From Alkalibacterium iburiense (GTDB lineage Bacteria; Bacillota; Bacilli; Lactobacillales; Carnobacteriaceae_A): a DNA stretch of 64,000 bases. The DNA lies in contig NZ_BAAACW010000017.1 of NCBI RefSeq assembly GCF_039521845.1, positions 12,111 through 76,110 on the forward strand, written 5' to 3'. The position numbers and the translations under genes were made by a program. The notes beneath the pieces were generated by a model. It ran no database searches and was not told the origin of the DNA. It saw only the letters and a list, made by a program, of their open reading frames with translations. Shown here piece after piece: positions 26,939 to 35,831 of the stretch (within the stretch, counting starts at the first letter, position 1; every line of letters begins with the position of its first letter).

Positions 26939-27002
26939 TCTTTTTCTCCTTAACATTTTCGCCATACTCAGCAGAATTTCACCCAAAAAACGCTTCCTAT
27001 AT

Positions 27003-27030
27003 TTTACTTTTAAGCTGGTTTTGCTATAAT
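27003..27030 (+). promoter_or_regulatory. promoter of the penicillin-binding protein gene
   Basis: Extended perfect -10 TGCTATAAT (27025-27030) with a weak -35 TTTACT (27003-27008) 16 bases away. A small dyad TTGC...GCAA surrounds the -10. Confidence 0.6.
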
Positions 27031-27077
27031 GTAGCAAGCTATAAATAAAAATAGACATTTTTAAAAAGGAGTCAAGA

Positions 27078-29867
27078 ATGAAACGTACTGATAAAAACAA
27101 TCATACAGATACAGAAGAAACTAATGAATCATCCCGTTTCCAATCTTTCCTTTATTACTTTGACATTTTCTACCGAGTGGTAAAAGCACTCGTTATTTTA
27201 CTTGTAGTCATTCTATTAATTGGAGGAGCTCTTGGAGCAGGCGCAGGTCTTGGTTATTTCGCGTCGCTTGTACATGATACTGAAATTCCTGATCAAGAAG
27301 TCATGGCTGAGCAAATTAATGATTATAATGAAAAGTCGACCATGTATTATGCTGGCGGAGAGGTCATCAGTGACTTGCGTTCTGATTTGCTTCGGACACC
27401 CATTAGCTTAGACGAAGTCTCCCCTTTCCTAGTAGAGGCACTCGTCGCAACAGAGGATGAATACTTCTTCGATCATGAAGGAGTTGTTCCTAAAGCAGTT
27501 GCTCGTGCTTTGATACAAGATATCACGGAAACAGGTTCCACTGGCGGTTCGACTTTAACGCAACAGTTAGTTAAACAACAGATTGTTGGTGGAGAAGTCT
27601 CCCATGAACGTAAAGCGAACGAAATATTATTAGCGATGCGTTTAGAGAACCACATGGATAAAGATGAAATTTTGGAAGCATACCTAAACGTATCCCCTTT
27701 TGGACGAAATAATAAAGGTCAAAATATTGCAGGGGTGGAAGAAGCTGCTCAAGGAATCTTTGGCGTTCCTGCTTCCGAGGTAACGTTGCCACAAGCAGCC
27801 TTTATTGCAGGCTTGCCTCAGCGGCCCATTGTATACAGCCCATACACACAGTTTGGCGAGATTAAAGAAAGCCATAACTTGAGTATTGAAAGACAAAGTG
27901 AAGTTTTATTCCGAATGTATCGTGAGGGCTACATTACGTATGATGAATACCAAGAAGCTTTAGCCTATGACATTACTCAAGACTTTATCAGTCGAGAGGA
28001 AGTTGAAGAAGACGGTTTATCATATGCGTATGATATCGCAGAATCAGAAGCAAAAGTTTTATTGATGAACAGCTACCTAGAAGAAGATGGGATTACCTCT
28101 GAAATGCTTAATGATGACCCTGATATTCGAGCTGAGTATTATGAGCGAGCGGATTATGATTTAAGAAATCGAGGCTATAAGATCTATACTACTCTAGATC
28201 GTACCGTTCATCATACATTAGAACAAGTAGTTTCCGCTAACTTAGACTATCTAGGTTCGGAACAAACCGTAACTACGACTGATGATGAAGGGAATACGCA
28301 TACTGAAACTTATCCAGTTCAAATTGGAGGAGCTTTAACTGATAACGCTACAGGAAGAGTTATCGCTTTTATTGGTGGTCGTGATTATGAGGAATCTCAG
28401 TGGAATAATGCCTTTCAAAGCAGACGTAGTCCAGGTTCAGTCATAAAACCATTAGCTGTTTTCGGACCGGCTATTGAAGAAGGCCTTATTACCCCAGCTA
28501 CTATTATTCCTGATACTGAGTATGCCGTACCTAATTGGGATGCTACAATAGGGGATTATGTTGATTTTTACCCTAGTAATTACGGAGAAACAACTGATAT
28601 TTGGATGTCTGCACGTGAAGCCCTTTACCGTTCACAAAATATTCCAGCCTATCGTCTCTACATGGAACTGCTGGAAGGTGAATATGATATTGGTCAATAT
28701 ATCCGTCGAATGGGATTAGGTCCGGAAGCTATCCGAGATAATGAATTTCAGAATCCTGCCTTTTCAATTGGAGGAACAGACGAGGGACCGACCCCAGTTG
28801 AATTAACAAGTGCTTTTGCCTCTATTGCAAATAACGGTGTACAAGTTGAACCCTTTATTATAGAACGAATTGAAAATAGTTCAGGTGAAGTGGTCTATGA
28901 ACATGAATTAGCAGAAACAGAAGTATGGAGTCCTGAAACAAACTATTTATTACTAGATATGCTGCGCGATGTTCAAACTGAAGGAACAGCTAGAGATGTT
29001 AGAAATCAAATTAATTTCAATGCAGACTGGATTTCCAAAACTGGTACCACACAAAATTATACAGACGTATGGTATGTTGCCAGCACACCTCGAGTCAGTT
29101 TTAGTACGTGGTTAGGTTACGCTAATCAACAAGTTCAATTACGTCGTGATAATGGGATACACCCGAGTTTGAGAGTACGTGCTATGTGGGCTCGCCTTGT
29201 TAATGCGATTCATAATACGAATCCAGAAATATTTGGTGTGGATCAAACCTTTACTCGTCCGAGTGGTATCACGACAGATTCTGTTATCCAAGCGACCGGT
29301 ATGAAATCCGGAACAGTTGAAACTCCCGATGGAGACACTTTCTCTTATTCTGGCCCAACCTATACCGAAATATTTGATTCAAATAATATACCGGGGTCAA
29401 CCGTTTATGATTTTGCTATTCAAGCATCAGATGAAGATTACGAAGATTTTTGGAGTAACTATATTCGATCTAGTTCTCAAGATGATGATGATAGTATTGA
29501 AGAATCGAATGATTCTTCTCCTGCTCCAGACACATCTAATGATGAACTTTCTGACGAGGATGACGATTCTTCTGATGAGGAAGAAACATCTAATAATGGG
29601 AACAATAACGGAAATGGTAACGGCAGTAACAATGATAATGGGAATGATAATTCCAATAACAACGACAATGATAATGGAAATGGAAATGCCAATGGCAATG
29701 ATAATGGCAACGGGAATGGTAATGGGAACGGAAACGGCAATACCGATGACGGTGACAATTCCAATGGGAATGGGAACGGAAATTCTAATGGAAATGGCAA
29801 CGGAAACGGGAATGACGATGAGGAAGACGACCCAGCCGATGAAAATGGCGACAGCGACGAGGAATAA
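27078..29867 (+). CDS. class A penicillin-binding protein (PBP2A-like) with Asn/Gly/Asp tail
   Basis: Bifunctional peptidoglycan synthase: glycosyltransferase plus transpeptidase. The 929 residues have a cytoplasmic head and one membrane anchor (about 37-63). The GT51 domain shows catalytic Glu in ATEDEYFFDHEG and GGSTLTQQLVKQ. The transpeptidase shows SPGSVIKP (Ser nucleophile, Lys), SQN in YRSQNIPAY and SKTGT. The last 130 residues are acidic, then almost only Asn, Gly and Asp, unlike any catalytic part. The ATG follows AAAAGGAG. Resembles PBP2A of streptococci and lactobacilli; the exact orthologue is uncertain. Confidence 0.93.
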   Translation: MKRTDKNNHTDTEETNESSRFQSFLYYFDIFYRVVKALVILLVVILLIGGALGAGAGLGYFASLVHDTEIPDQEVMAEQINDYNEKSTMYYAGGEVISDLRSDLLRTPISLDEVSPFLVEALVATEDEYFFDHEGVVPKAVARALIQDITETGSTGGSTLTQQLVKQQIVGGEVSHERKANEILLAMRLENHMDKDEILEAYLNVSPFGRNNKGQNIAGVEEAAQGIFGVPASEVTLPQAAFIAGLPQRPIVYSPYTQFGEIKESHNLSIERQSEVLFRMYREGYITYDEYQEALAYDITQDFISREEVEEDGLSYAYDIAESEAKVLLMNSYLEEDGITSEMLNDDPDIRAEYYERADYDLRNRGYKIYTTLDRTVHHTLEQVVSANLDYLGSEQTVTTTDDEGNTHTETYPVQIGGALTDNATGRVIAFIGGRDYEESQWNNAFQSRRSPGSVIKPLAVFGPAIEEGLITPATIIPDTEYAVPNWDATIGDYVDFYPSNYGETTDIWMSAREALYRSQNIPAYRLYMELLEGEYDIGQYIRRMGLGPEAIRDNEFQNPAFSIGGTDEGPTPVELTSAFASIANNGVQVEPFIIERIENSSGEVVYEHELAETEVWSPETNYLLLDMLRDVQTEGTARDVRNQINFNADWISKTGTTQNYTDVWYVASTPRVSFSTWLGYANQQVQLRRDNGIHPSLRVRAMWARLVNAIHNTNPEIFGVDQTFTRPSGITTDSVIQATGMKSGTVETPDGDTFSYSGPTYTEIFDSNNIPGSTVYDFAIQASDEDYEDFWSNYIRSSSQDDDDSIEESNDSSPAPDTSNDELSDEDDDSSDEEETSNNGNNNGNGNGSNNDNGNDNSNNNDNDNGNGNANGNDNGNGNGNGNGNGNTDDGDNSNGNGNGNSNGNGNGNGNDDEEDDPADENGDSDEE
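29590..29826 (+). repeat. in-gene low-complexity repeat coding (Asn-Gly)n tail
   Basis: AAT/AAC and GGN/GAT codons alternate for about 80 codons in the 3' end of the PBP gene, with units such as GGNGNGN and NDNGN. Codons vary at third positions, so selection on the protein, not recent slippage alone, seems to keep it. Confidence 0.85.
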
Positions 29868-29871
29868 ATAG

Positions 29872-29911
29872 AAAAAACCTTTCAGAAGAAAATTTTCTGA
29901 AAGGTTTTTTT
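29872..29911. terminator. bidirectional terminator between pbp and ccpA
   Basis: AAAAAACCTTTCAGAA pairs with TTCTGAAAGGTTTTTT. T runs exist on both strands, so it serves the plus-strand PBP gene and the minus-strand ccpA. Confidence 0.92.
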
Positions 29912-29914
29912 AGA

Positions 29915-30931
29915 TTATAAGTTAGGTGATTCTTTAGTTGTTCCTTTTGCTTCGATACTATAAGGTAAAGTGACTGTTTTTTCGTCTACTTCTTCTTTGT
30001 TCATCATTTTTGTTAATAGACGCATCGCCACGGCCCCTATGTCATATAAAGGCTGAACAACAGTACTCAACTGTGGACGAGTCATCTCAGTTAAACGAGA
30101 ATTATTTGAAGTGATGATTTCAAACTCTTCAGGTACTGAAACACCTCTATCTAAAGCCGCATTTAATACCCCAACAGCTAACTCATCATCAGCTATAATC
30201 GCTGCTGTCGCACCTGTTTTAGTGATTTGGTCATATACTGCTTCTCCTACTTTATAGGTATATTCAGATTGCAAGACCAGACTTTCATCAAAGTCAATAG
30301 ATGCTTCTTCTAAGGCTTTTTTATATCCGTTTAAGCGGTAGATACCATTAATTGGCTCATCATGGCTTTCAGAAACAAAAGCAATTTTTTTATGGCCATT
30401 TTGGATGAGTAATTCTACACTGTCTTTCGTTGCAGATTCATAATCAATGTTTACACTGCCTACTTGCTGATCTGGATCAACTGTACCAGCTAATACGACT
30501 GGTGTGCGTGAACGTGAAAACTCTGCACGTAACTCATCTGTAATCGTGTTACCCATGAAAATAACACCATCTACTTGTTTCGCTAATAATGTGTTTAGCA
30601 CTTGTACTTCTTTCTGATCGTTTTCATCAGAGTTAGCTAAAATGATGTTATACTTGTACATTGTCGCTATATCATCGATTCCACGAGCTAGTGACGAGAA
30701 GTATAAATTAGTTACGTCAGGAATGATAACCCCAACAGTGGTTGTTTTCTTGCTTGCTAGTCCTCTTGCTACTGCATTCGGACGGTAATCTAAACGGTCA
30801 ATAACTTCTAACACTTTTTTTCGTGTAGTTGGTTTTACGTTTGGATTCCCGTTTACTACACGAGAAACCGTAGCCATTGAAACGCCTGCTTCACGGGCTA
30901 CATCATAAATAGTAATAGTTTGCTTGTCCAT
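29915..30931 (-). CDS. ccpA: catabolite control protein A
   Basis: LacI-family master regulator of carbon catabolite control, binding cre sites with HPr-Ser-P. The 338 residues start with a helix-turn-helix (TITIYDVAREAGVSMATVSRVVNG) and hinge helix (RPNAVARGLASKKT), then a periplasmic-binding-like core (TTVGVIIPDVTNLYFSSLARGID). Close resemblance to CcpA and its divergent neighbour pepQ, a hallmark of lactobacilli and relatives, support the name. A cre-like site lies in its own upstream region. Confidence 0.95.
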   Translation of the reverse strand: MDKQTITIYDVAREAGVSMATVSRVVNGNPNVKPTTRKKVLEVIDRLDYRPNAVARGLASKKTTTVGVIIPDVTNLYFSSLARGIDDIATMYKYNIILANSDENDQKEVQVLNTLLAKQVDGVIFMGNTITDELRAEFSRSRTPVVLAGTVDPDQQVGSVNIDYESATKDSVELLIQNGHKKIAFVSESHDEPINGIYRLNGYKKALEEASIDFDESLVLQSEYTYKVGEAVYDQITKTGATAAIIADDELAVGVLNAALDRGVSVPEEFEIITSNNSRLTEMTRPQLSTVVQPLYDIGAVAMRLLTKMMNKEEVDEKTVTLPYSIEAKGTTKESPNL

Positions 30932-30978
30932 TTGTAAGCTCCTTTATGTCTATATTTTTTAAGATTGCCAATTTTCTT

Positions 30979-30992
30979 TGTTAGCGCATACT
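30979..30992. promoter_or_regulatory. candidate cre site between ccpA and pepQ
   Basis: TGTTAGCGCATACT matches the TGNNANCGN-type core of cre with two mismatches in the outer positions. It lies 48 bases before ccpA, consistent with autoregulation and control of pepQ as described in lactobacilli. Confidence 0.45.
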
Positions 30993-31126
30993 TACCTAAC
31001 TAGAATAACAGCAAACCTCCTAAATAGCAATCATAAACAATCAATTTTCATGTAATTTTCATAACTCATTTTCAGAAAAGGCTTACTTTGAACTCTTTTC
31101 GCATTACTCCTTCATTTTTGATAAAC

Positions 31127-31132
31127 TATAAA
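31127..31132 (+). promoter_or_regulatory. -10 element for pepQ
   Basis: TATAAA about 30 bases before the pepQ ATG; a weak -35 TTACTC (31104-31109) is 17 bases upstream. It lies inside the 5' extension of the open frame, so the pepQ start must be downstream. Confidence 0.45.
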
Positions 31133-31162
31133 TCATATATTAACGAGGAAGAAGGTTCATTA

Positions 31163-32263
31163 ATGACTATTATTGCTCAATTACAAGATGAAATGAAAAG
31201 CGAAAACCTAGATTTGCTCTACTATGATGACCCTCTAGTGGTTTCTTATCTGACCGGATTTGAAAGTGATCCGCATGAACGTGTATTAGCTGTTCTCTTA
31301 TTTCAAGATGCCCTATGGATGATTTGTCCAGCTATGGAATATCCCAGTGTAAAAACTATAAAAGAAGCTCAACTGGTTTTGCCTTATAAAGATGAAAATT
31401 CCCCTTGGGCTATTTTAAAGGAAGCTTTAGACCATTCTCCTAAACAGGTGACCCGAATCGGAATCAGTGAGGATACTTTATCTGTCGCCCGTTATCACTC
31501 ACTCCGTTCCGTTTTCAAAGAAGCAGAGTTTGAAAACAGCACCTCACTTATTCAAAACAAGCGTGTCATCAAGCAGCCTCATGAGATAACCATCATGAAA
31601 GAAGCTGGCGACCTTGCTGATAAAGCTTTAAAAGTAGGAATGGACTACTTGAAGAATGGTATTAGCGAAGAAGAAGTTGTGGCAAAAATTGAATATGAGA
31701 TGAAAAAAATTGGCGTAGCAGACATGAGTTTCTCCACTATGGTCTTGTTCGGCGACCACGCTGCCAGTCCCCATGGTACCCCTGGAAAGAGGCAATTACA
31801 GCCTGGAGAGCTCGTTTTATTTGATTTGGGTGTCGTTCATAAAGGGTATACAAGTGATGTGACACGAACCGTTGCTTATGGAGAAGTCAGTGAGAAAGCC
31901 AAAGAGATTTATCATATTGTTTTAGAAGCTCAGGAAATGGCTCAGAAAGCTGTTAAAGCTGGAATGACAACGGGAGAATTGGATGCCATTGCCCGAACTG
32001 TGATTAAAGAAGCTGGTTACGGAGAATACTTCACCCATAGATTAGGACATGGTCTTGGTAAATCTGTCCACGAATTCCCTGATGTAGCGCCAAATGTAAC
32101 AGTCGAATTGAAAAACGGTATGTGCTTCTCCATTGAACCAGGCATTTATATAGAAAACTCTGTCGGTGTTCGCATTGAAGATTGCGTTTATGTCACAGAT
32201 AATGGTGCCATTCCGTTCACTCATACCCCTAAAGAGCTGATTGTTTTACCTGTTAAAGAATAA
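31163..32263 (+). CDS. pepQ: Xaa-Pro dipeptidase PepQ (M24)
   Basis: Releases proline from dipeptides; links peptide nutrition with carbon control. 366 residues with creatinase N-terminal domain and metal site: ELVLFDLGVVHKGYTSDVTRT (two Asp), HRLGHGLGKSVHEFP (His), SIEPGIYIE (Glu) and GVRIEDCVYV (Glu). The open frame begins at 31088, but the promoter lies within it; ATG at 31163 follows GAGGAAGAAGG. Divergent ccpA-pepQ order is conserved in lactic acid bacteria. Confidence 0.94.
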   Translation: MTIIAQLQDEMKSENLDLLYYDDPLVVSYLTGFESDPHERVLAVLLFQDALWMICPAMEYPSVKTIKEAQLVLPYKDENSPWAILKEALDHSPKQVTRIGISEDTLSVARYHSLRSVFKEAEFENSTSLIQNKRVIKQPHEITIMKEAGDLADKALKVGMDYLKNGISEEEVVAKIEYEMKKIGVADMSFSTMVLFGDHAASPHGTPGKRQLQPGELVLFDLGVVHKGYTSDVTRTVAYGEVSEKAKEIYHIVLEAQEMAQKAVKAGMTTGELDAIARTVIKEAGYGEYFTHRLGHGLGKSVHEFPDVAPNVTVELKNGMCFSIEPGIYIENSVGVRIEDCVYVTDNGAIPFTHTPKELIVLPVKE

Positions 32264-32383
32264 TATCATGTTATCTCAATTCATTCAGATTTTTTTGGAT
32301 TATGATTTAATCGAGCTGGTTTTATCTCCATTCACTCAAGTGAAAATATGAAATGAGTTGATTGAGCTTGAAAGGGTAAGCAT

Positions 32384-32416
32384 AAAAAAGGAGCGCATTT
32401 CCGTGTGCTCCTTTTT
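32384..32416. terminator. bidirectional terminator after pepQ
   Basis: AAAAAGGAGCGCA pairs with TGTGCTCCTTTTT; T runs on both strands. It separates pepQ and the convergent FMN-binding lipoprotein gene. Confidence 0.9.
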
Positions 32417-32422
32417 CTCTGT

Positions 32423-32944
32423 TTAATTATCTACACCAATTGTTTCTGTCGCTCCATTTTCAGCAGCATTAAGTAACATAGCGGCATATCCTTGGAACTT
32501 TTCCGATGTTCCTGTCGCCCCTGAAACAACATCCACTTCAGCCACATCCTGAGTGCTCACCAGCTGATCATTTAATTCTGGTATTACATCTTGAGGGCCT
32601 ACACCCGTTTCGGCTGCCATCGCTTCCTGGTAAGCGTCATCCTCTGTTTTAGGGTTTCCTTCTTCGTCGTATTCGTTATAGTCAGAAGAGACGACTTCAC
32701 CCTCTTCTACTTCAATGGTAAACTCTACTCTCCAACCATTTTCATCCGTGTTATTTTCTACCAGTTCGTACGTGCCATCCAGGAGAGTCCCGTGAGTCAC
32801 TTCGACATCAGTGGTTCCTTCTTCTACCCCAGTCTCTCCGTCTCCTACTTCAGACGTTGGTTCATGATCTTCAACTTCATTGTCACAAGCAGTTAAAAGC
32901 AGTCCTGAAAAAGCGACTATACAGATTCCTTTTACCCATTTCAT
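32423..32944 (-). CDS. FMN-binding domain lipoprotein
   Basis: Predicted surface lipoprotein of 173 residues: signal peptide with lipobox LTAC (Cys 20), an acidic linker, then an FMN_bind domain ending VDVVSGATGTSEKFQGYAAM, where the Thr of SGAT is the usual attachment point of covalent FMN by ApbE. Single-domain relative of PplA, the flavoprotein of extracellular electron transfer in Listeria. No ndh2, eetAB or apbE gene is in the window, so that role is inference. It follows the ytxH terminator closely. Confidence 0.85.
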   Translation of the reverse strand: MKWVKGICIVAFSGLLLTACDNEVEDHEPTSEVGDGETGVEEGTTDVEVTHGTLLDGTYELVENNTDENGWRVEFTIEVEEGEVVSSDYNEYDEEGNPKTEDDAYQEAMAAETGVGPQDVIPELNDQLVSTQDVAEVDVVSGATGTSEKFQGYAAMLLNAAENGATETIGVDN

Positions 32945-32972
32945 GCCTGTCTCACTCCTTTTAATAATCGAA

Positions 32973-33002
32973 AAAAGGATGCCAAAACTCGGGCATCCTT
33001 TT
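32973..33002 (-). terminator. intrinsic terminator of ytxH
   Basis: On the minus strand AAAAGGATGCC pairs with GGCATCCTTTT, followed by TTCG. Perfect 11-bp stem. Confidence 0.88.
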
Positions 33003-33012
33003 AGTTTACTAA

Positions 33013-33687
33013 TTAATTATCTGAGTCGTAGTCGACACCTTTTGTTCGAGACGTTTGTCCCGGTTTATTCGCTTGTAGTGAGTCTTCTTTATCTTTACTA
33101 TTCATTGAGCCTTTATTTGGACCAAAATCTGAATCTTCTCTCGCATCTTCTTTTTCTGGTTCTTTAGCTTCTCTTGTATCTGTTACGTCTAAAGGACCGT
33201 CTTCCTTTGATTGAGATGAAGAATCGGAAGAAGAATGAGATGCTTCTTTTTTCCCGTCTTCTACTGTGTCCTTCATTTCTTTTCCGGTTTCTTTAGTAAT
33301 TTCCATACCTCTTTCGGTTCCCTCTTTAAGGGTTTCTTTCATATTTTCAGCCGTTTCTCTTGCTTCTTTTTTAATTTGATCCAAGTTCTTTTTGCTCTCG
33401 TCCATGTCAGAGCCTGCCTGATTGGTTAATTGTTCATATGTGGCAGAAGCATTTTCTAAATACTCTGATCCTGCTTTATTAGCTGTATCTTTTAATTCTA
33501 ATCCTTTATCTTTAGCTAGTTGAACATAATCTCTTGCCTGATCTTTGGCCTTATCTGCTTGCGTGCCAATTTCATGGCGCATATCTTTACCTGATTTTGG
33601 CGCAAATAGTAAAGCCGAGATTCCTGCTACTGCTGCTCCTACAAATGTCCCTAATACAAAACTCTCTGTGTCAAACTGCTTCTTCAT
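33013..33687 (-). CDS. YtxH domain membrane-anchored protein
   Basis: 224 residues. The N-terminal hydrophobic hairpin (FVLGTFVGAAVAGISALLFAPKSGKDMR) is the YtxH signature; the rest is a charged Lys/Glu/Asp/Ser-rich, apolipoprotein-like helix with no membrane segment and a disordered tail. In Bacillus YtxH belongs to the general stress regulon. It follows the DUF948 gene by 36 bases in the same direction, the same pairing as ytxG-ytxH. Confidence 0.85.
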   Translation of the reverse strand: MKKQFDTESFVLGTFVGAAVAGISALLFAPKSGKDMRHEIGTQADKAKDQARDYVQLAKDKGLELKDTANKAGSEYLENASATYEQLTNQAGSDMDESKKNLDQIKKEARETAENMKETLKEGTERGMEITKETGKEMKDTVEDGKKEASHSSSDSSSQSKEDGPLDVTDTREAKEPEKEDAREDSDFGPNKGSMNSKDKEDSLQANKPGQTSRTKGVDYDSDN

Positions 33688-33723
33688 TATTGATTATCTC
33701 TCCTTCATTTCTTTTAAGTGATT

Positions 33724-34122
33724 TTAATCTTTAACTGATGAGCTGACTTTTTTCGCAATGCCTAAAGACGCACCTTTTTTAGAAGCACTGGATAAGTGAG
33801 TAGTTAAATTACGAGTAGACGCGTTCAAGCTAGATACCGATTCTCCTAAGTCGCCTATCGCTCGGAATAGTGGGTCTGTTAAACCAAGTTTCCCATTCAC
33901 ATCATCCAAGGTCGTATTTGATTTATTTAATAGTCCTTCCACCTCGATGAGTAAATGATCCGCATCTTTTGTTATCGTGCTAAGGCTCTTATTCGCTTCC
34001 TCAATCGTTGTATTCAATTCTTTTACTACATTGGCTACTTTAAATAAAACATAGCACAATCCTAACACGAGTACTGCAAAAGCAATTGCGGCAATTAATG
34101 CTGCTATTTCTCCACCTGACAT
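33724..34122 (-). CDS. DUF948 protein (YtxG-like)
   Basis: 132 residues: one N-terminal membrane segment (IAALIAAIAFAVLVLGLCYVLFKV), then a helical stretch with heptads (LNTTIEEANKSLSTITKDADHLLIEVEGLLNKSN) typical of DUF948. Function unknown; in Bacillus it is paired with ytxH in a stress operon. It is the first gene of the pair and has its own promoter. Confidence 0.85.
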   Translation of the reverse strand: MSGGEIAALIAAIAFAVLVLGLCYVLFKVANVVKELNTTIEEANKSLSTITKDADHLLIEVEGLLNKSNTTLDDVNGKLGLTDPLFRAIGDLGESVSSLNASTRNLTTHLSSASKKGASLGIAKKVSSSVKD

Positions 34123-34162
34123 AATTATCCCTCTTTCTGTTTTCTGATTCTTTTATAAGATA

Positions 34163-34192
34163 AGAGTACCACTCTCTTAGGATTAAATGCAA
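34163..34192 (-). promoter_or_regulatory. promoter of the DUF948-ytxH operon
   Basis: On the minus strand TTGCAT (34192-34187) and TGGTACTCT, an extended -10 (34168-34163), with an 18-base spacer. Confidence 0.55.
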
Positions 34193-34226
34193 ACAAGAGG
34201 GGTTATGAAAATTAAAATAATTGAAA

Positions 34227-34254
34227 TTGAATCTTTTTCAAAACCTGTTAAAAT
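34227..34254 (+). promoter_or_regulatory. promoter of mscS
   Basis: TTGAAT (34227-34232) and TAAAAT (34249-34254), 16-base spacer, 40 bases before the ATG. Confidence 0.55.
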
Positions 34255-34294
34255 GTAAGAAATACAAAAGGATTTTTTCAGAAAGGATAATAGT

Positions 34295-35188
34295 ATGGAC
34301 AATAGACCAGAAACGATTGATAACATTGGAGATGGAATAGGTGAAGACCTTGGGGCTTTTGAAGAATTCTGGAATGCTATTGATTGGAATGCTCTAGCCG
34401 CGAGTGTTATTATCGGCGCCTTGAAAATACTTCTTGCTGTTATTCTATTTTTTGTGGTGAAGAAAATAGGTAATGTCGTAATCGAATCTGTTTTTAAACG
34501 CTATATGAAAAATAAAAACACCGTACCTAATCGTTTAAACACCTTATATAAATTAGCTAAAAATATCTTTCATTCCATTCTCTATTTCTTTTTAGTTTAT
34601 TCTATATTAGAAATTATTGGAATTCCTGTCGGTACACTTGTAGCCAGTGCGGGAGTCATCGGATTAGCTCTATCCTTAGGAGCACAGGGTTTTGTTTCTG
34701 ATATTGTCAATGGATTTATGATTTTATTAGAAAAACAACTGGATGTGGGTGACGTGGTGACGGTTGGGGATGTAACGGGGACGGTCGAAGATGTCAATTT
34801 AAAGACCACAAAATTAAAAGACTTCGACGGGACGGTTCACTTTATACCTAATCGGGTTATTGAAGTCATAAGTAACCAGTCACGCTCGGATATGCGGGTC
34901 CTTATATTGCTCCGTCTTTACCCTTCGACTAATTTGGATAAAGTAAGAGAAGTACTGGAACAAGTCAATGCCGAACTGATTCCTAATCAATCGGATATAA
35001 CAGCCGAACCAACCGGCGTCTCTTTTGTTCCAGTTGGTTCTGGACAAATGGCTGCTCAAGTGATTATGTATACGAAAGCCGGCAGTCAATGGGGTGTCAG
35101 AAATTTGTTCTTTGAAGAGTACGTGGAGGCTTTAAGCCAAAACGGCATTGAACTGCCCGAGATTAATCTGGATCTAACTGGTCAATAA
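34295..35188 (+). CDS. small-conductance mechanosensitive channel, MscS family
   Basis: Pressure-relief channel opened by hypo-osmotic shock. The 297 residues have an N-terminal acidic stretch, three membrane segments (about 36-58, 85-108, 115-135) with pore helix ASAGVIGLALSLGAQGFVSDIVNGF, followed by the beta domain EKQLDVGDVVTVGDVTGTVEDVNLKTTKLKDFDG and the C-terminal alpha/beta part. Like Bacillus YkuT; in Bacillus ykuT lies near ykuL (cbpB), as here. Confidence 0.92.
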   Translation: MDNRPETIDNIGDGIGEDLGAFEEFWNAIDWNALAASVIIGALKILLAVILFFVVKKIGNVVIESVFKRYMKNKNTVPNRLNTLYKLAKNIFHSILYFFLVYSILEIIGIPVGTLVASAGVIGLALSLGAQGFVSDIVNGFMILLEKQLDVGDVVTVGDVTGTVEDVNLKTTKLKDFDGTVHFIPNRVIEVISNQSRSDMRVLILLRLYPSTNLDKVREVLEQVNAELIPNQSDITAEPTGVSFVPVGSGQMAAQVIMYTKAGSQWGVRNLFFEEYVEALSQNGIELPEINLDLTGQ

Positions 35189-35191
35189 TTA

Positions 35192-35246
35192 AAAACAGGC
35201 CTCATGCTTTCGTTTAGATAAAAACGAAGAATGAGGCCTGTTTTCT
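35192..35246. terminator. bidirectional terminator between mscS and cbpB
   Basis: A long stem AAAACAGGCCTCAT/ATGAGGCCTGTTTT with an inner stem CTTCGTTT-type (CTTTCGTTT against AAACGAAG) is followed by CTTT. Convergent genes on each side. Confidence 0.9.
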
Positions 35247-35726
35247 TTAATGGGCAATCGTCTCTTTTTCAGTTACATGATAAACTTTTTCAAAGTCGTG
35301 CGCTATCCGATTGGTTCCTTTGAGTATTTCGCTCCGGGTGATAATCCCCTTGAAGTAATTGTCGTCATCGACAACGGTAATGAATGCATGATTGACTAGC
35401 ATCCGTAAAACATCTTCCAATTCAAAATCTTCTTTAACGGAAGGATAATCTGTATCCATCACTTCGCCTACTTCAATTTCACCTAATTTTTCAAAATGGA
35501 CATCTTCTATATCCATTATCGCATGCATGATGGTCGGCATGGAGATTAACCCTTTCATTTTTGAGTCACTGTCCAAAACCGGCACCACAGCATATTTATC
35601 CGTTGTTAATAAAAGTAAGGCATGATTCAGTCTGTTTTGCAAGCCAACAACAGCTACTTCATTAGCGGGTTTAACTAAGCTATTTTCATCTTCAACCAAA
35701 AAACGTTTCATTTTATCACTAATCAT
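35247..35726 (-). CDS. cbpB: CBS-domain protein CbpB
   Basis: 159 residues, two CBS repeats: ALLLLTTDKYAVVPVLDSDSKMKGLISM and VLRMLVNHAFITVVDDDNYFKGIITRSEILK. It resembles YkuL/CbpB of Bacillus and Listeria, a cyclic-di-AMP receptor that in the unbound state activates the stringent-response enzyme Rel. The short helical N-terminus (MISDKMKRFLVEDENSLVKPANEVAVV) fits that family. Convergent with mscS. Confidence 0.85.
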   Translation of the reverse strand: MISDKMKRFLVEDENSLVKPANEVAVVGLQNRLNHALLLLTTDKYAVVPVLDSDSKMKGLISMPTIMHAIMDIEDVHFEKLGEIEVGEVMDTDYPSVKEDFELEDVLRMLVNHAFITVVDDDNYFKGIITRSEILKGTNRIAHDFEKVYHVTEKETIAH

Positions 35727-35831
35727 TTCTTCACTCCTTGTAAACGCTCTATTCTCCTTTATTCTACCAATAATCCGACGGTTTCCAAAATAATCCCGGC
35801 AATTAAGAGAAAATTCTTAGATTCAGTTAAA

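Noticed and set aside
29477..29800. Minus-strand open frame of 107 codons rich in Pro, Phe, Leu and Ser
   Set aside because: It is the mirror of the Asn/Gly repeat in the PBP gene, with no start signals.
29317..29871. Second plus-strand open frame of 184 codons inside the PBP gene
   Set aside because: Shadow frame of the repeat; Met/Ile/Thr-rich text is the out-of-frame reading of GAT/AAT/GGN codons.
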